Part shown: piece by piece, positions 25,879-36,363 of the stretch
How positions within the stretch are numbered: position 1 is the stretch's first letter
Layout: each line of letters begins with the position of its first letter
Origin: Paraburkholderia tagetis
GTDB taxonomy: Bacteria; Pseudomonadota; Gammaproteobacteria; Burkholderiales; Burkholderiaceae
Length of the DNA stretch: 64,000 nucleotides
Assembly: GCF_022213065.1 (NCBI RefSeq)
Contig: NZ_JAKLJA010000019.1
Location: 62,001 to 126,000, forward strand
Direction of reading: 5' to 3'
Made by a program: the position numbers and the translations under genes
Notes under the pieces: generated by a model
What the model saw: the letters and a program-made list of their open reading frames with translations, nothing else
Databases searched by the model: none
What the model was told of the DNA's origin: nothing

Positions 25879-26483
25879 ACCAGAGCGCTTTGGACAGTCT
25901 TTCCGCGCGTGCCGACTTTCGCACGATCGCACGCTGGATCGAGCCGCGTGCGACCGTGCTCGATCTCGGCTGCGGCGACGGCGCGCTGCTTTCGCTGCTC
26001 ACCGAAGAGCTCGAATGCACGGGCTACGGCATCGAGATCAACGACGCGGGCGTGCTCGCCTCGGTGGCCAACGGCATCAACGTGATCCAGCAGAATCTGG
26101 AGGACGGCCTGCGCCTCTTCGAAGACGCGAGCTTCGACTTCGCGATCCTCTCGCAAACCTTGCAGACCATTCACCAGACCGCCGCGATCCTGCGCGAGAC
26201 GGCGCGCGTGGGCAAGGAATGCATCGTCTCGTTTCCGAACTTCGGCTACTGGCCGCACCGCCTTTCGGTGCTGCGCGGGCGCATGCCGGTTTCGAAGTCG
26301 CTGCCTTATCAGTGGCACAACACGCCGAACGTGCGCGTGCTCACAGTGAAGGACTTCGAGGCGCTGGCGCCCGAGGTCGGCATCGAGATTCTCGACCGCG
26401 CCGTGCTGCACGGAGGCCAGACGGTTCGATGGGGCGTGAACTGGCGTGGTAGTCTTGCGGTCTATCGCGTGAAGAAAGCGTGA
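25875..26483 (+). CDS. metW: methionine biosynthesis protein MetW
   Basis: MetW (202 aa) is a class I methyltransferase-fold protein with a SAM-binding loop (ATVLDLGCGDGALLSLL), an acidic motif II (YGIEINDAG) and the MetW signature SFPNFGYWPHRL. It is translated in tandem with metX through an ATGA overlap (25875-25878) and is required with MetX for methionine synthesis in related bacteria. Its exact catalytic role is not settled. No terminator is seen before ampG. Confidence 0.95.
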   Translation: MNQSALDSLSARADFRTIARWIEPRATVLDLGCGDGALLSLLTEELECTGYGIEINDAGVLASVANGINVIQQNLEDGLRLFEDASFDFAILSQTLQTIHQTAAILRETARVGKECIVSFPNFGYWPHRLSVLRGRMPVSKSLPYQWHNTPNVRVLTVKDFEALAPEVGIEILDRAVLHGGQTVRWGVNWRGSLAVYRVKKA

Positions 26484-26543
26484 GGAAGCGTTGACACCGG
26501 CAGCGGCGTTGCGCGTCCTTCACGGATCACCGACCTGAAACCA

Positions 26544-26576
26544 CGCTGGTCACCCGCTGGTCACCCGCTGGTCACC
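26544..26576. repeat. three 11-bp tandem repeats
   Basis: The unit CGCTGGTCACC is repeated three times head to tail in the metW-ampG gap, about 30 bases before the ampG start. No function is evident. Confidence 0.85.
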
Positions 26577-26609
26577 GCGCCGCCGCCCTCCGACGACACT
26601 CCGGACGAC

Positions 26610-28064
26610 ATGCAGAATCCGCCCCAAGAGGCCACCACCGACACCCCGCAGACGTCCCAGGCGTCCGAAGCAGACGATACGACCCTGACGTCACACAACC
26701 TGGACGCACACGAAGAACACCCCGGCTGGCGCGCGTACCTGAACACGCACATGCTGATCTGCGTGTTTCTCGGCTTCACCTCGGGGCTGCCCCTCTTCAC
26801 GCTCGTCTATCTCGTGCAGGCATGGCTGCGCTCCGAGGGCGTCAATCTCAAGGAAATCGGCCTCTTCGCGCTGATCCAGTTCCCCTATACGTGGAAGTTC
26901 GTCTGGGCGCCGCTCATGGACCGCTACGTGCCGCACCTGCCCGGCTGGCGCCCGGGGCGCAGGCGCGGCTGGATGCTCGTCACGCAGATTCTCGTAGCGG
27001 GCGCGATCGGCACGCTCGGCTTCGTCTCGCCGAAGGAGTCGATCTGGACCGTGGCCGCGCTCACCGCGCTCGTGGCGCTCTTCGGCGCGAGCCAGGACAT
27101 CGCCATCGACGCCTACCGGCGCGAGCTGCTCAAGGACACCGAGCAAGGCCTCGGCAATGCGGTGCACGTGAATGCGTACAAGATCGCGGCGCTCGTGCCG
27201 GGTTCGCTCGCGCTGATTCTCTCCGACCATCTGCCGTGGAGCACCGTATTCGTCGTGACGGCGGTGTTCATGATTCCCGGCATGATCATGTCGCTCGTGG
27301 TGCGCGAGCCCGAAGTGCACGGCGCGCCGCCGAAGAACCTGCGCGAAGCCATCGTGCAGCCGTTCGCCGAATTCGTGCATCGCGATGGTCTCGGCGCGGC
27401 GCTCTTCGTGCTCGCTTTCATCTTTCTGTACAAGCTCGGCGACACGATGGCGACGACGCTTTCGACGTCGTTCTTCCTCGATATCGGCTACTCGCGCACG
27501 GAAATCGGCGTGATCGCCAAGATGACTGCGTTCGGCGCGAGTCTTGCGGGCGGCATTATCGGCGGCGTGGCGCTTGTGAAGATCGGCATCGGTCGCGGCC
27601 TGTGGATCTTCGGCTTCCTGCAGATGATCTCGACGCTCGGCTTCGCCTGGCTCGCGCAACTCGGCCCGGACTCGCCCACGCTCGCGCTCATCTATGACGC
27701 CATCGTGTCGGTGAGCCATGGCGTCGCGCACATCGCCAGCGCCGTCGGCCTGAACGCGCAGCTCGCGCTGGACCCGCGCGCCGCCGCGCTCGCACTCGTC
27801 TACGGCCTCGAAACGTTCGCAACGGGCCTCACGCTCGCCGCGTTCACCGCGTATATCGCCAGCACGACCGATCCGCGCTATACCGCCACGCAATTCGCGC
27901 TGTTCACGAGCCTCGCCTCGGTGCCGCGCACGCTCGCGTCCGCGGCAAGCGGTTATGTGGTCGCGAAGATCGGCTGGTTCGATTACTTCATCGTCTGCAC
28001 GGTGCTCGCGGTACCGGGTATGCTCCTGCTCATTCGTATCGCCCCGTGGAGAATCCGGTCGTGA
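26610..28064 (+). CDS. ampG: AmpG-type muropeptide permease (MFS)
   Basis: This 484-aa inner-membrane transporter imports GlcNAc-anhydroMurNAc peptides for peptidoglycan recycling, feeding AmpR/AmpC-type beta-lactamase induction where present. It has about 12-14 membrane segments. AmpG hallmarks include LGFTSGLPLFTLVYLVQAWL near the start, FVWAPLMDRY and ASQDIAIDAYRRELL. A hydrophilic, Thr/Glu-rich N-terminus of about 40 residues precedes the first helix. The stop overlaps the M48 peptidase GTG start by four bases, so the two are translationally coupled. Confidence 0.93.
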   Translation: MQNPPQEATTDTPQTSQASEADDTTLTSHNLDAHEEHPGWRAYLNTHMLICVFLGFTSGLPLFTLVYLVQAWLRSEGVNLKEIGLFALIQFPYTWKFVWAPLMDRYVPHLPGWRPGRRRGWMLVTQILVAGAIGTLGFVSPKESIWTVAALTALVALFGASQDIAIDAYRRELLKDTEQGLGNAVHVNAYKIAALVPGSLALILSDHLPWSTVFVVTAVFMIPGMIMSLVVREPEVHGAPPKNLREAIVQPFAEFVHRDGLGAALFVLAFIFLYKLGDTMATTLSTSFFLDIGYSRTEIGVIAKMTAFGASLAGGIIGGVALVKIGIGRGLWIFGFLQMISTLGFAWLAQLGPDSPTLALIYDAIVSVSHGVAHIASAVGLNAQLALDPRAAALALVYGLETFATGLTLAAFTAYIASTTDPRYTATQFALFTSLASVPRTLASAASGYVVAKIGWFDYFIVCTVLAVPGMLLLIRIAPWRIRS

Positions 28065-29341
28065 AGTCCCGCCAGCATGCCGTGCCCGCCAGCCGCCCGA
28101 CGCCTCGCCGTCCGGGATGGAGCGACACGCACCGAACCGTGGATCAGGGACGAATCGATGCGCAGGTGAACCCAAACGACAATGCGCACGGCGCGGGTTC
28201 GCCTGCATTACGCAGGCGCACACGCATGCGCGGCGCAAGCAACGCGCTCGCGCTGGCGCTCGCCGCGGCGCTGCCCGTCTACGGCTCCTTCCATGCGGGA
28301 CCCGCGAGCGCCGCCGAAAATGCAGCCAGCGGCTCGATATCAGGCGCGTCCGCCGGCTCGCCCGGCAGCGCACCGGCCAATTCTGCAACCAGTCCCGCTC
28401 CCACGCCGGCACCGCAAGCCGGCACAGAGGAAGCGCCCGGCTCGGCCGCCGCGTCTTCGGGCGGGAACGCGCAAAGTGCGCCCGGCAACAACACCACAAC
28501 GGCCACGTCCAGCGGTCCTAGCACGGGCCGCGTGGTGCGCTTCGGCAACATCGCCGTGTTTCGCAACCTGATTCCCTCGCCGATGCTCGAAGCGCAGGCC
28601 GCGGCCGAGTACAACGAGATCGTGCGCGGCGCGGCGCATTCGAAACTGCTCTACCCCGACTCCGATCCGCATGCGCAGCGCGTGCGCCAGTTCGTCGACC
28701 GGCTCGCACCTTACTCGCTCAAGTGGAGCGACCGCGTAAAGACCTGGAAGTGGGAAGTGGCGGTGATCCGCTCGCCGGATATCCGCATGTACTGCCTGCC
28801 GGGCGGCAAGATCGTGGTGTACGGCGGCCTGCTCGACCGCGTGAAGCTCAACGACAACGAACTCGGCATGCTGCTCGGCCACGAAATTGCCCATGCGGTG
28901 CGCGAGCACGTGCGCGAGCGTCTGGGCGAGCAGCAGGCTGCGCAAATCGAGGCGGGCGTGGTGCCGCAACTCTTCGGGCTCGCGGATCTCGGCGTGTTCC
29001 CGCTCGGCATCGGCTCGCGCCTCGTGGAGATGCACTATGGCCGCGACGACGAGACCGAAGCCGACGTGATCGGCAGCGACATCGCCGCGCGTGCAGGCTA
29101 CGATCCACGCGCGGCACTCACGCTCTGGGACAAGCTCGCCACGGCCACGCGCACCGACCGCGACCAGGGCTTCATCTACGTGCACCCGTACACGACGGCG
29201 CGGCGCGCGGACATCGCCAAGCGTCTCGCCGACATGATGCCGCTCTACGCGAAGGCAATCGGCAAACCGCTGGCGAGCTTGCCTGACTATCAGGGCATTC
29301 CGGTGCCAAAGCGGCCGAAGATGGCGACGGCTGCGCCTTGA
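28061..29341 (+). CDS. M48-family zinc metallopeptidase, exported
   Basis: The 426-aa protein carries the zinc motif HEIAH (H274, H278; LLGHEIAHAVREHVRE), with the third ligand region ETEADVIG. This is the periplasmic or lipoprotein M48 class related to LoiP/YcaL. A signal-like hydrophobic segment (ASNALALALAAALPVYGSF) ends in ASAAEN, followed by an Ala/Ser/Pro-rich linker to about residue 165. GTG 28061 overlaps the ampG stop (GTGA) and has GGAGA upstream. ATG 28226 would start directly at the signal peptide and is a serious alternative. Coupling to ampG suggests an envelope-maintenance role. Confidence 0.85.
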   Translation: MKSRQHAVPASRPTPRRPGWSDTHRTVDQGRIDAQVNPNDNAHGAGSPALRRRTRMRGASNALALALAAALPVYGSFHAGPASAAENAASGSISGASAGSPGSAPANSATSPAPTPAPQAGTEEAPGSAAASSGGNAQSAPGNNTTTATSSGPSTGRVVRFGNIAVFRNLIPSPMLEAQAAAEYNEIVRGAAHSKLLYPDSDPHAQRVRQFVDRLAPYSLKWSDRVKTWKWEVAVIRSPDIRMYCLPGGKIVVYGGLLDRVKLNDNELGMLLGHEIAHAVREHVRERLGEQQAAQIEAGVVPQLFGLADLGVFPLGIGSRLVEMHYGRDDETEADVIGSDIAARAGYDPRAALTLWDKLATATRTDRDQGFIYVHPYTTARRADIAKRLADMMPLYAKAIGKPLASLPDYQGIPVPKRPKMATAAP

Positions 29342-29434
29342 GGGCGCGGCCCGGATGGCGTTTCAGATCGCGCTAAAGGCGCGCGAGCGGTGCCCTGAAG
29401 ACGACCCGAAGGCGCCCCGCCGCGTGACGCACGC

Positions 29435-30217
29435 TCAGCGCTTCTTGATCTTGTAGTCGTAGTCGATGATCAGCGGCGCGTGGTCGCTGAACTTGATGTC
29501 CTTGAAGACGGACGTGTGCTTCGCCGTGGCCGCGATGCCGGGCGTCGCGATCTCGTAGTCGATACGCCACCCCACGTTCTTCGCGTAGGCCTGGCCGCGG
29601 TTGCTCCACCAGGTGTACTGCTCGGGGCGCGGGTCGAGTGTGCGAAACACGTCCACGTAGCCCACCTCGTCGAAAAGCTTCGTGAGCCAGGCGCGCTCTT
29701 CAGGCAGGCAGCCGGAATTCTTCTGGTTGCCCTTCCAGTTCTTGATGTCGATTTCCTTGTGGACGATGTTGACGTCGCCGCACAGGATGACTTCGCGCTC
29801 GCGCTTGAGCGCCTCCAGATGCGGCAGGAACGCGTCCATGAAGCGGTACTTCGCCTGCTGGCGCTCGTCGCCGCTCGAGCCCGAGGGCACGTACACCGAA
29901 ATCACCGAAAGCTTGCCGTAGCGCGTCTCGACGTAACGGCCTTCCGGGTCGAACTCCTCGCTGCCGAAGCCGATGATCACGTCGTCGGGTTCATGGCGCG
30001 TGTAGACGCCCGCGCCGCTATAGCCCTTCTTCACTGCATGCTGGAAATAGCCCTTGAAATCGTGCGGCGCCATGAATTCGGGCGTCATGTCGTCCTGCGA
30101 GCACTTGATTTCCTGCACGCAGAGCACGTCGGCGTTCTGCTCGCCGAACCATTCGAAGAAGCCCTTCTTCGCCGCGGAGCGGATGCCATTGAGGTTCGCA
30201 GTGATCACACGCAGCAT
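29435..30217 (-). CDS. xthA: exodeoxyribonuclease III (AP endonuclease)
   Basis: This 260-aa base-excision repair nuclease cleaves at abasic sites and degrades 3' ends. Motifs of the exonuclease III family are present: MLRVITANLNGIRSA (Asn), CVQEIKCSQDD (metal Glu), the Tyr region GYSGAGVYTR, ILCGDVNIVHKEIDI (Asp/Asn), and SDHAPLIIDY (catalytic His). ATG 30217 is supported by AAGGAC upstream and the standard N-terminus; an ATG 28 codons upstream lacks similarity. It converges with the M48 gene. Confidence 0.95.
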   Translation of the reverse strand: MLRVITANLNGIRSAAKKGFFEWFGEQNADVLCVQEIKCSQDDMTPEFMAPHDFKGYFQHAVKKGYSGAGVYTRHEPDDVIIGFGSEEFDPEGRYVETRYGKLSVISVYVPSGSSGDERQQAKYRFMDAFLPHLEALKREREVILCGDVNIVHKEIDIKNWKGNQKNSGCLPEERAWLTKLFDEVGYVDVFRTLDPRPEQYTWWSNRGQAYAKNVGWRIDYEIATPGIAATAKHTSVFKDIKFSDHAPLIIDYDYKIKKR

Positions 30218-30307
30218 GTCTTCAGTCCTTTTTGATTTGCGCGGGTTTGAGTTGTGGCCGTGGCCGCATTGGAATCGCATTGAGGCCGCATGAAGCCGCA
30301 TGAAGCG

Positions 30308-31144
30308 TCACTCGATCTTCACGCCCTTGAGCTCGGCCTTGGCAGGCGGAAATTCGAGCTTGAGCCCGTCCATCAGACGCAGCAGCAACTCGGCCACCAT
30401 TACGTTGCGATGTGTTTTTGAGTCGGCGGGAATCACGTACCAGGGCGCACTTTCGGTAGACGTGGCCGCGAGCACGTCGCGATACGCGGCCTGATAGGCG
30501 TCCCAATGCTTGCGTGCCTCGAGGTCGGAAAGATCGAATTTCCAGTGCTTGTTGGGGTCGTCGATGCGCGCCTGGAGGCGGCGGCGCTGCTCGTCCTTCG
30601 AAATGTGCAGCCAACACTTGATGATGGTCGTGCCGTTCTCCGCGAGCATGGCCTCGAAGTCGCGAATCTGCCGGTAGCGGCGCTCGCACTCTTCCTGATC
30701 GATCTGGCCCGTCACGCGCGGCACGAGCACGTCTTCATAGTGGCTGCGGTTGAAGATGGCCAGTTCGCCAGCGCCCGGCGCCTGCATATGCACGCGCCAG
30801 AGATAGTCGTGCGCCGCCTCGATGGGCGTGGGCGCGCGAAACGGCACGATGCGCAGGCCGAGCGGATCGACGTCCTGGAACACGCCGCGTATGGTGCCGT
30901 CCTTACCGCTCGTGTCCATGCCCTGGAGCACCAGCAGCACGCGATGATGCTGTTGCGCATGCAGGCGCTCCTGCTGCACGTCGAGCCTGGCGCCGATTTC
31001 CGCCAGGCGCTCGCGATCGCCATCCTTGCTGCCGTTCGAGAACGGCTTCGCAGCCGGATCGATCGTCTCGGGCGAGAACTTCTCCGCTTTCTTGTCGCCG
31101 AAATACGGCACGCGGTAATCGTCGAGACTCGAGAACTTCGCCAT
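30308..31144 (-). CDS. ppk2: polyphosphate kinase 2 family protein
   Basis: This 278-aa PPK2 uses polyphosphate as phosphate donor to nucleotides (AMP, ADP or GDP depending on class). Walker A is visible as LQGMDTSGKDGTIRG, Walker B as IFNRSHYEDVLVPRV, and the lid is Arg-rich (EQRRRLQARIDDPNKHWKFD). The length and single domain fit class I or III. Assigning the nucleotide preference requires comparison I cannot run. ATG 31144 has GGAGAG upstream. It sits between xthA and gatB on the same strand. Confidence 0.9.
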   Translation of the reverse strand: MAKFSSLDDYRVPYFGDKKAEKFSPETIDPAAKPFSNGSKDGDRERLAEIGARLDVQQERLHAQQHHRVLLVLQGMDTSGKDGTIRGVFQDVDPLGLRIVPFRAPTPIEAAHDYLWRVHMQAPGAGELAIFNRSHYEDVLVPRVTGQIDQEECERRYRQIRDFEAMLAENGTTIIKCWLHISKDEQRRRLQARIDDPNKHWKFDLSDLEARKHWDAYQAAYRDVLAATSTESAPWYVIPADSKTHRNVMVAELLLRLMDGLKLEFPPAKAELKGVKIE

Positions 31145-31243
31145 ATGCTGCTCTCCTGAAACAGCAAGGCGGCATCGCACGCCACGCGCGCGACGCCGCC
31201 CCGCAAGGATGCCCGGCTAACGGTAACGGCCAATCCGGCCCAG

Positions 31244-32719
31244 TCAGCCCAGCTTCTTTTTCAGCAACTCGTTGACCTGCTGAGGGTTAGCCTTGCCCTT
31301 GGTCGCCTTCATCGCCTGGCCGATTAGCGCGTTGAACGCCTTTTCCTTGCCGGCGCGGAATTCCTCGACCGACTTCTGGTTCGCCGCGAGCACCTCGTCG
31401 ATGATCGCTTCGAGCGCGCCGGTATCCGAAATCTGCTTGAGGCCCTTCGCTTCGATGACGCGGTCCGCAGCGGCTTCGTCCGCGGCCTTCTCGTCCCACA
31501 TCGCCTGGAACACTTCCTTGGCGATCTTGTTCGAGATCGTGCCGTCGGCGATACGCTGGATCAGCAGCGCGAACTGCGCGGCCGAGACCGGCGAGGCGTC
31601 GATGTCGAGCCCTTCGCGATTCAGCTGCGAGGACACTTCGCCCATCAGCCAGTTCGCGGCGGTCTTCGCCTGGGCGGCGCCGGTCTTCGCCACGACCGCT
31701 TCGAAGTACCCAGCCATCGCCTTGCTCGACGTGAGCACGTTCGCGTCGTACGGCGTCACGCCGTACTGCTCGATGAAACGCGTTTGCATCGTCGCGGGCA
31801 GCTCGGGCATCGCGCCCTTCACGCGCTCGATCCACGCCGCGTCGATCACGAGCGGCATGAGGTCGGGGTCGGGAAAATAGCGGTAATCGTGCGCGTCTTC
31901 CTTGCTGCGCATCGAGCGCGTCTCGCGCTTGTCCGGGTCGTAGAGGCGCGTTTCCTGCACGACGGTGCCGCCGTCTTCGATCAGCTCGATCTGGCGACGC
32001 ACTTCGTACTGGATCGCTTCTTCGAGGAAACGGAACGAGTTCAGGTTCTTGATCTCGGCGCGCGTGCCGAATTCCTTCTGGCCGACCGGGCGCACCGAAA
32101 CGTTCGCGTCGCAGCGGAACGACCCTTCCTGCATGTTGCCGTCGCAGATGCCGAGCCACATGACGAGCGTGTGCAACGCCTTCGCATACGCCACGGCTTC
32201 CGCCGCGCTGCGCATTTCAGGTTCCGTGACAATTTCGAGCAGCGGCGTGCCGGCACGATTCAGGTCGATGCCCGTCATGCCCGCGAAGTCTTCGTGCAGC
32301 GACTTGCCCGCGTCTTCTTCGAGGTGCGCGCGCGTGAGATTGACGGTCTTCTCGTACGCTTGCTTGCCGGTCTTCTCGTTGGCCGGGATCTGGATCGTGA
32401 TCTGACCGCCCTGCACGACCGGAATCTCGTACTGGCTGATCTGATAGCCCTTCGGCAGGTCAGGATAGAAGTAATTCTTGCGCGCGAAGATGCTGCGCGG
32501 CGCGATCGTCGAGCCGATCGCGAGACCGAAGCGGATCGCGCGCTCGACGGCGCCCCGGTTCATCACCGGCAGCACGCCCGGCAACGCGAGATCGACGGGG
32601 CAGGCCTGCGTGTTGGGCGCGGCGCCGAACTGCGTCGATGCGCCCGAGAAGATCTTCGACGCCGTCGACAGTTGTGCGTGCGTCTCGAGACCGATAACGA
32701 CTTCCCATTGCGTGCTCAT
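31244..32719 (-). CDS. gatB: Asp/Glu-tRNA(Asn/Gln) amidotransferase subunit B
   Basis: GatB (491 aa) binds misacylated Glu-tRNA(Gln) or Asp-tRNA(Asn) and phosphorylates the side chain before amidation. Characteristic sequences are WEVVIGLETHAQL, FYPDLPKGYQISQYE, AGTPLLEIVTEPEM and FRCDANVSVRP. The C-terminal YqeY-like tail domain ends KANPQQVNELLKKKLG. It starts three bases after the gatA stop. The operon order is gatC-gatA-gatB on the minus strand. Confidence 0.97.
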   Translation of the reverse strand: MSTQWEVVIGLETHAQLSTASKIFSGASTQFGAAPNTQACPVDLALPGVLPVMNRGAVERAIRFGLAIGSTIAPRSIFARKNYFYPDLPKGYQISQYEIPVVQGGQITIQIPANEKTGKQAYEKTVNLTRAHLEEDAGKSLHEDFAGMTGIDLNRAGTPLLEIVTEPEMRSAAEAVAYAKALHTLVMWLGICDGNMQEGSFRCDANVSVRPVGQKEFGTRAEIKNLNSFRFLEEAIQYEVRRQIELIEDGGTVVQETRLYDPDKRETRSMRSKEDAHDYRYFPDPDLMPLVIDAAWIERVKGAMPELPATMQTRFIEQYGVTPYDANVLTSSKAMAGYFEAVVAKTGAAQAKTAANWLMGEVSSQLNREGLDIDASPVSAAQFALLIQRIADGTISNKIAKEVFQAMWDEKAADEAAADRVIEAKGLKQISDTGALEAIIDEVLAANQKSVEEFRAGKEKAFNALIGQAMKATKGKANPQQVNELLKKKLG

Positions 32720-32722
32720 TCT

Positions 32723-34213
<1,491 letters not shown>

Positions 34214-34385
34214 TGCGTGATTCCTGGAAGAACGTAACGGCGCGCCCACAATGTTTCGCGCCGCCGGGAGCGCCCTGGCGCGCGAGTGCGGACCGCGCAG
34301 CGCCGGATTCGGGGTTTCCGCATTCGCGGAAGTTAAAGTTATCTAACTCGAACTTCATCGAAAATGACGGGAAATGAGCGCGTGT

Positions 34386-34685
34386 TTACTCAATCACGCG
34401 CGGCACGAGGTAAAGTCCGTCCTGTACCGCGGGCGCGGGATGCTGAAACGCGTCGCGGTCCACGGTTTCGGTTACCGCGTCCTCGCGCAGTCGCAGCGCG
34501 ACGTCTTCGATCTGCTCGATCGGATGCGCGAGCGGCGCGATGCCCGTAGTGTCCACGGCCTGCATCTGCTCGACGAGCCCGAAGAAGTTATTCAGGCGCT
34601 CGAGCGTATTGCCGGCCTCGGCTTCGGCCAGTTCGAGGCGCGCAAGATGCGCGATGCGCTTCACATCGGTCAAGGTCAGGGCCAT
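34386..34685 (-). CDS. gatC: Asp/Glu-tRNA(Asn/Gln) amidotransferase subunit C
   Basis: GatC (99 aa) wraps around and stabilises the GatAB complex. The sequence MALTLTDVKRIAHLARLELAE and the conserved DVALRLREDAVTE segment identify it. ATG 34685 is preceded by GGTGA. It is the first gene of gatCAB and divergent from mreB. Confidence 0.95.
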   Translation of the reverse strand: MALTLTDVKRIAHLARLELAEAEAGNTLERLNNFFGLVEQMQAVDTTGIAPLAHPIEQIEDVALRLREDAVTETVDRDAFQHPAPAVQDGLYLVPRVIE

Positions 34686-34825
34686 GCGGTCACCGGAAAA
34701 AAAATGAGGCTGCGGCAGCGCGGAAAATCGGTGCTGCAACAGCGGTTTATTGCACCAGATCCGGGGGTGGAGGAAAGCCTCGACGAAGTCAAAAACTGCC
34801 TTCCGGATCCTGCAAAACAGGCAAA

Positions 34826-34856
34826 ATTATAAGGTATCATTACGCGTTCGACTCAA
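34826..34856 (-). promoter_or_regulatory. candidate sigma-70 promoter of gatCAB
   Basis: On the minus strand a perfect TATAAT (34831-34826) lies 19 bases after TTGAGT (34856-34851), about 140 bases upstream of gatC. The -10 box is excellent, but the spacing is two bases over the optimum. Confidence 0.4.
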
Positions 34857-35066
34857 ACCCGGACCGCCTTGCGCCCGCCTTTCATCCCTGATCGCAGCAA
34901 TGTGCGCTCAGGCGGCGCTCAGCGTGGCCGACTCCGGTAATCATTCCCGCAGTTTCAGGCTCCTCGCGGCGGCGCTTTCCGCCCGTCCTGAGGCTGTTAT
35001 TTTTTCCGCTGCCGCCCCGTGACCCGCTCGTCCCAAGGTCGGCCACAAGCGAGACAGGATTTTTGA

Positions 35067-36110
35067 ATGTTCGGTTTTCTTCGTAGCTACTTCTCCAACG
35101 ATCTCGCGATCGACCTCGGCACCGCCAACACCCTGATCTACATGCGCGGCAAGGGCATCGTCCTTGACGAGCCGTCGGTCGTGTCCATCCGCCAGGAAGG
35201 CGGCCCGAACGGCAAGAAGACGATCCAGGCGGTCGGCAAGGAAGCCAAGCAGATGCTCGGCAAGGTGCCGGGCAACATCGAGGCCATCCGCCCGATGAAG
35301 GACGGCGTGATCGCCGACTTCACCGTCACCGAGCAGATGATCAAGCAGTTCATCAAGACTGCGCACGAGTCGCGCATGTTCTCGCCGTCGCCGCGCATCA
35401 TCATCTGCGTGCCGTGCGGCTCCACCCAGGTCGAGCGCCGCGCGATCAAGGAAGCCGCGCACGGCGCCGGCGCCTCGCAGGTCTATCTGATCGAAGAACC
35501 CATGGCAGCGGCCATCGGCGCGGGTCTGCCGGTTTCGGAAGCCACCGGCTCGATGGTCGTCGACATCGGCGGCGGCACGACCGAAGTGGGCGTGATCTCG
35601 CTTGGCGGCATCGTGTACAAGGGCTCGGTGCGCGTGGGCGGCGACAAGTTCGACGAGGCCATCGTCAACTACATCCGCCGCAACTACGGCATGCTGATCG
35701 GCGAGCAAACCGCCGAAGCCATCAAGAAGGAAATCGGCTCGGCGTTCCCGGGTTCCGAAGTGAAGGAAATGGAAGTGAAGGGCCGCAACCTGTCGGAAGG
35801 CATTCCGCGCAGCTTCACCATTTCGAGCAACGAAATCCTCGAAGCGCTCACCGACCCGCTGAACCAGATCGTCTCGTCGGTGAAGATCGCCCTCGAGCAA
35901 ACGCCGCCGGAACTGGGCGCCGACATCGCCGAGCGCGGCATGATGCTCACGGGCGGCGGCGCGCTCCTGCGCGACCTCGACCGTCTGCTCGCCGAAGAAA
36001 CCGGCCTGCCGGTGCTGGTGGCCGAAGATCCGCTCACCTGCGTGGTGCGCGGCTCGGGCATGGCGCTCGAGCGCATGGACAAGCTCGGCAGCATCTTCTC
36101 GTACGAGTAA
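35067..36110 (+). CDS. mreB: rod shape-determining protein MreB
   Basis: MreB (347 aa) is the bacterial actin that guides the elongasome under the inner membrane. Visible features are the N-terminal amphipathic start MFGFLRSYFSNDLAIDLGTANTL (phosphate 1 motif DLGTANT), phosphate 2 VVDIGGGTTEVGV, the adenosine motif MMLTGGGALLRDLD and the connect region IIICVPCGSTQVERRAI. AGGA precedes the ATG. It heads the mreB-mreC-mreD-mrdA-rodA cluster. Confidence 0.98.
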   Translation: MFGFLRSYFSNDLAIDLGTANTLIYMRGKGIVLDEPSVVSIRQEGGPNGKKTIQAVGKEAKQMLGKVPGNIEAIRPMKDGVIADFTVTEQMIKQFIKTAHESRMFSPSPRIIICVPCGSTQVERRAIKEAAHGAGASQVYLIEEPMAAAIGAGLPVSEATGSMVVDIGGGTTEVGVISLGGIVYKGSVRVGGDKFDEAIVNYIRRNYGMLIGEQTAEAIKKEIGSAFPGSEVKEMEVKGRNLSEGIPRSFTISSNEILEALTDPLNQIVSSVKIALEQTPPELGADIAERGMMLTGGGALLRDLDRLLAEETGLPVLVAEDPLTCVVRGSGMALERMDKLGSIFSYE

Positions 36111-36363
36111 GCGCGCCGTGCAGCGCCGCAGGTCGATGCGCAGTGCACCGTCGAAGTGCACCGCTCGGGCAAAGGCGGCGCAATTGAAGCACACTTGGCT
36201 CCGGCGGCACGCACACCGCCGCACCGTCCGCAACGCGGCGCCCTTTGTCGAACGCAGTTAGCGCTCTTGCTTACTGCGTTCCCATGCAAGGTCAGGCGCC
36301 GCTGTTGCATTTCACGTCTCACAATCAAGTTTCACCGAACCGCACACGCGCCCGGCGCCGACC

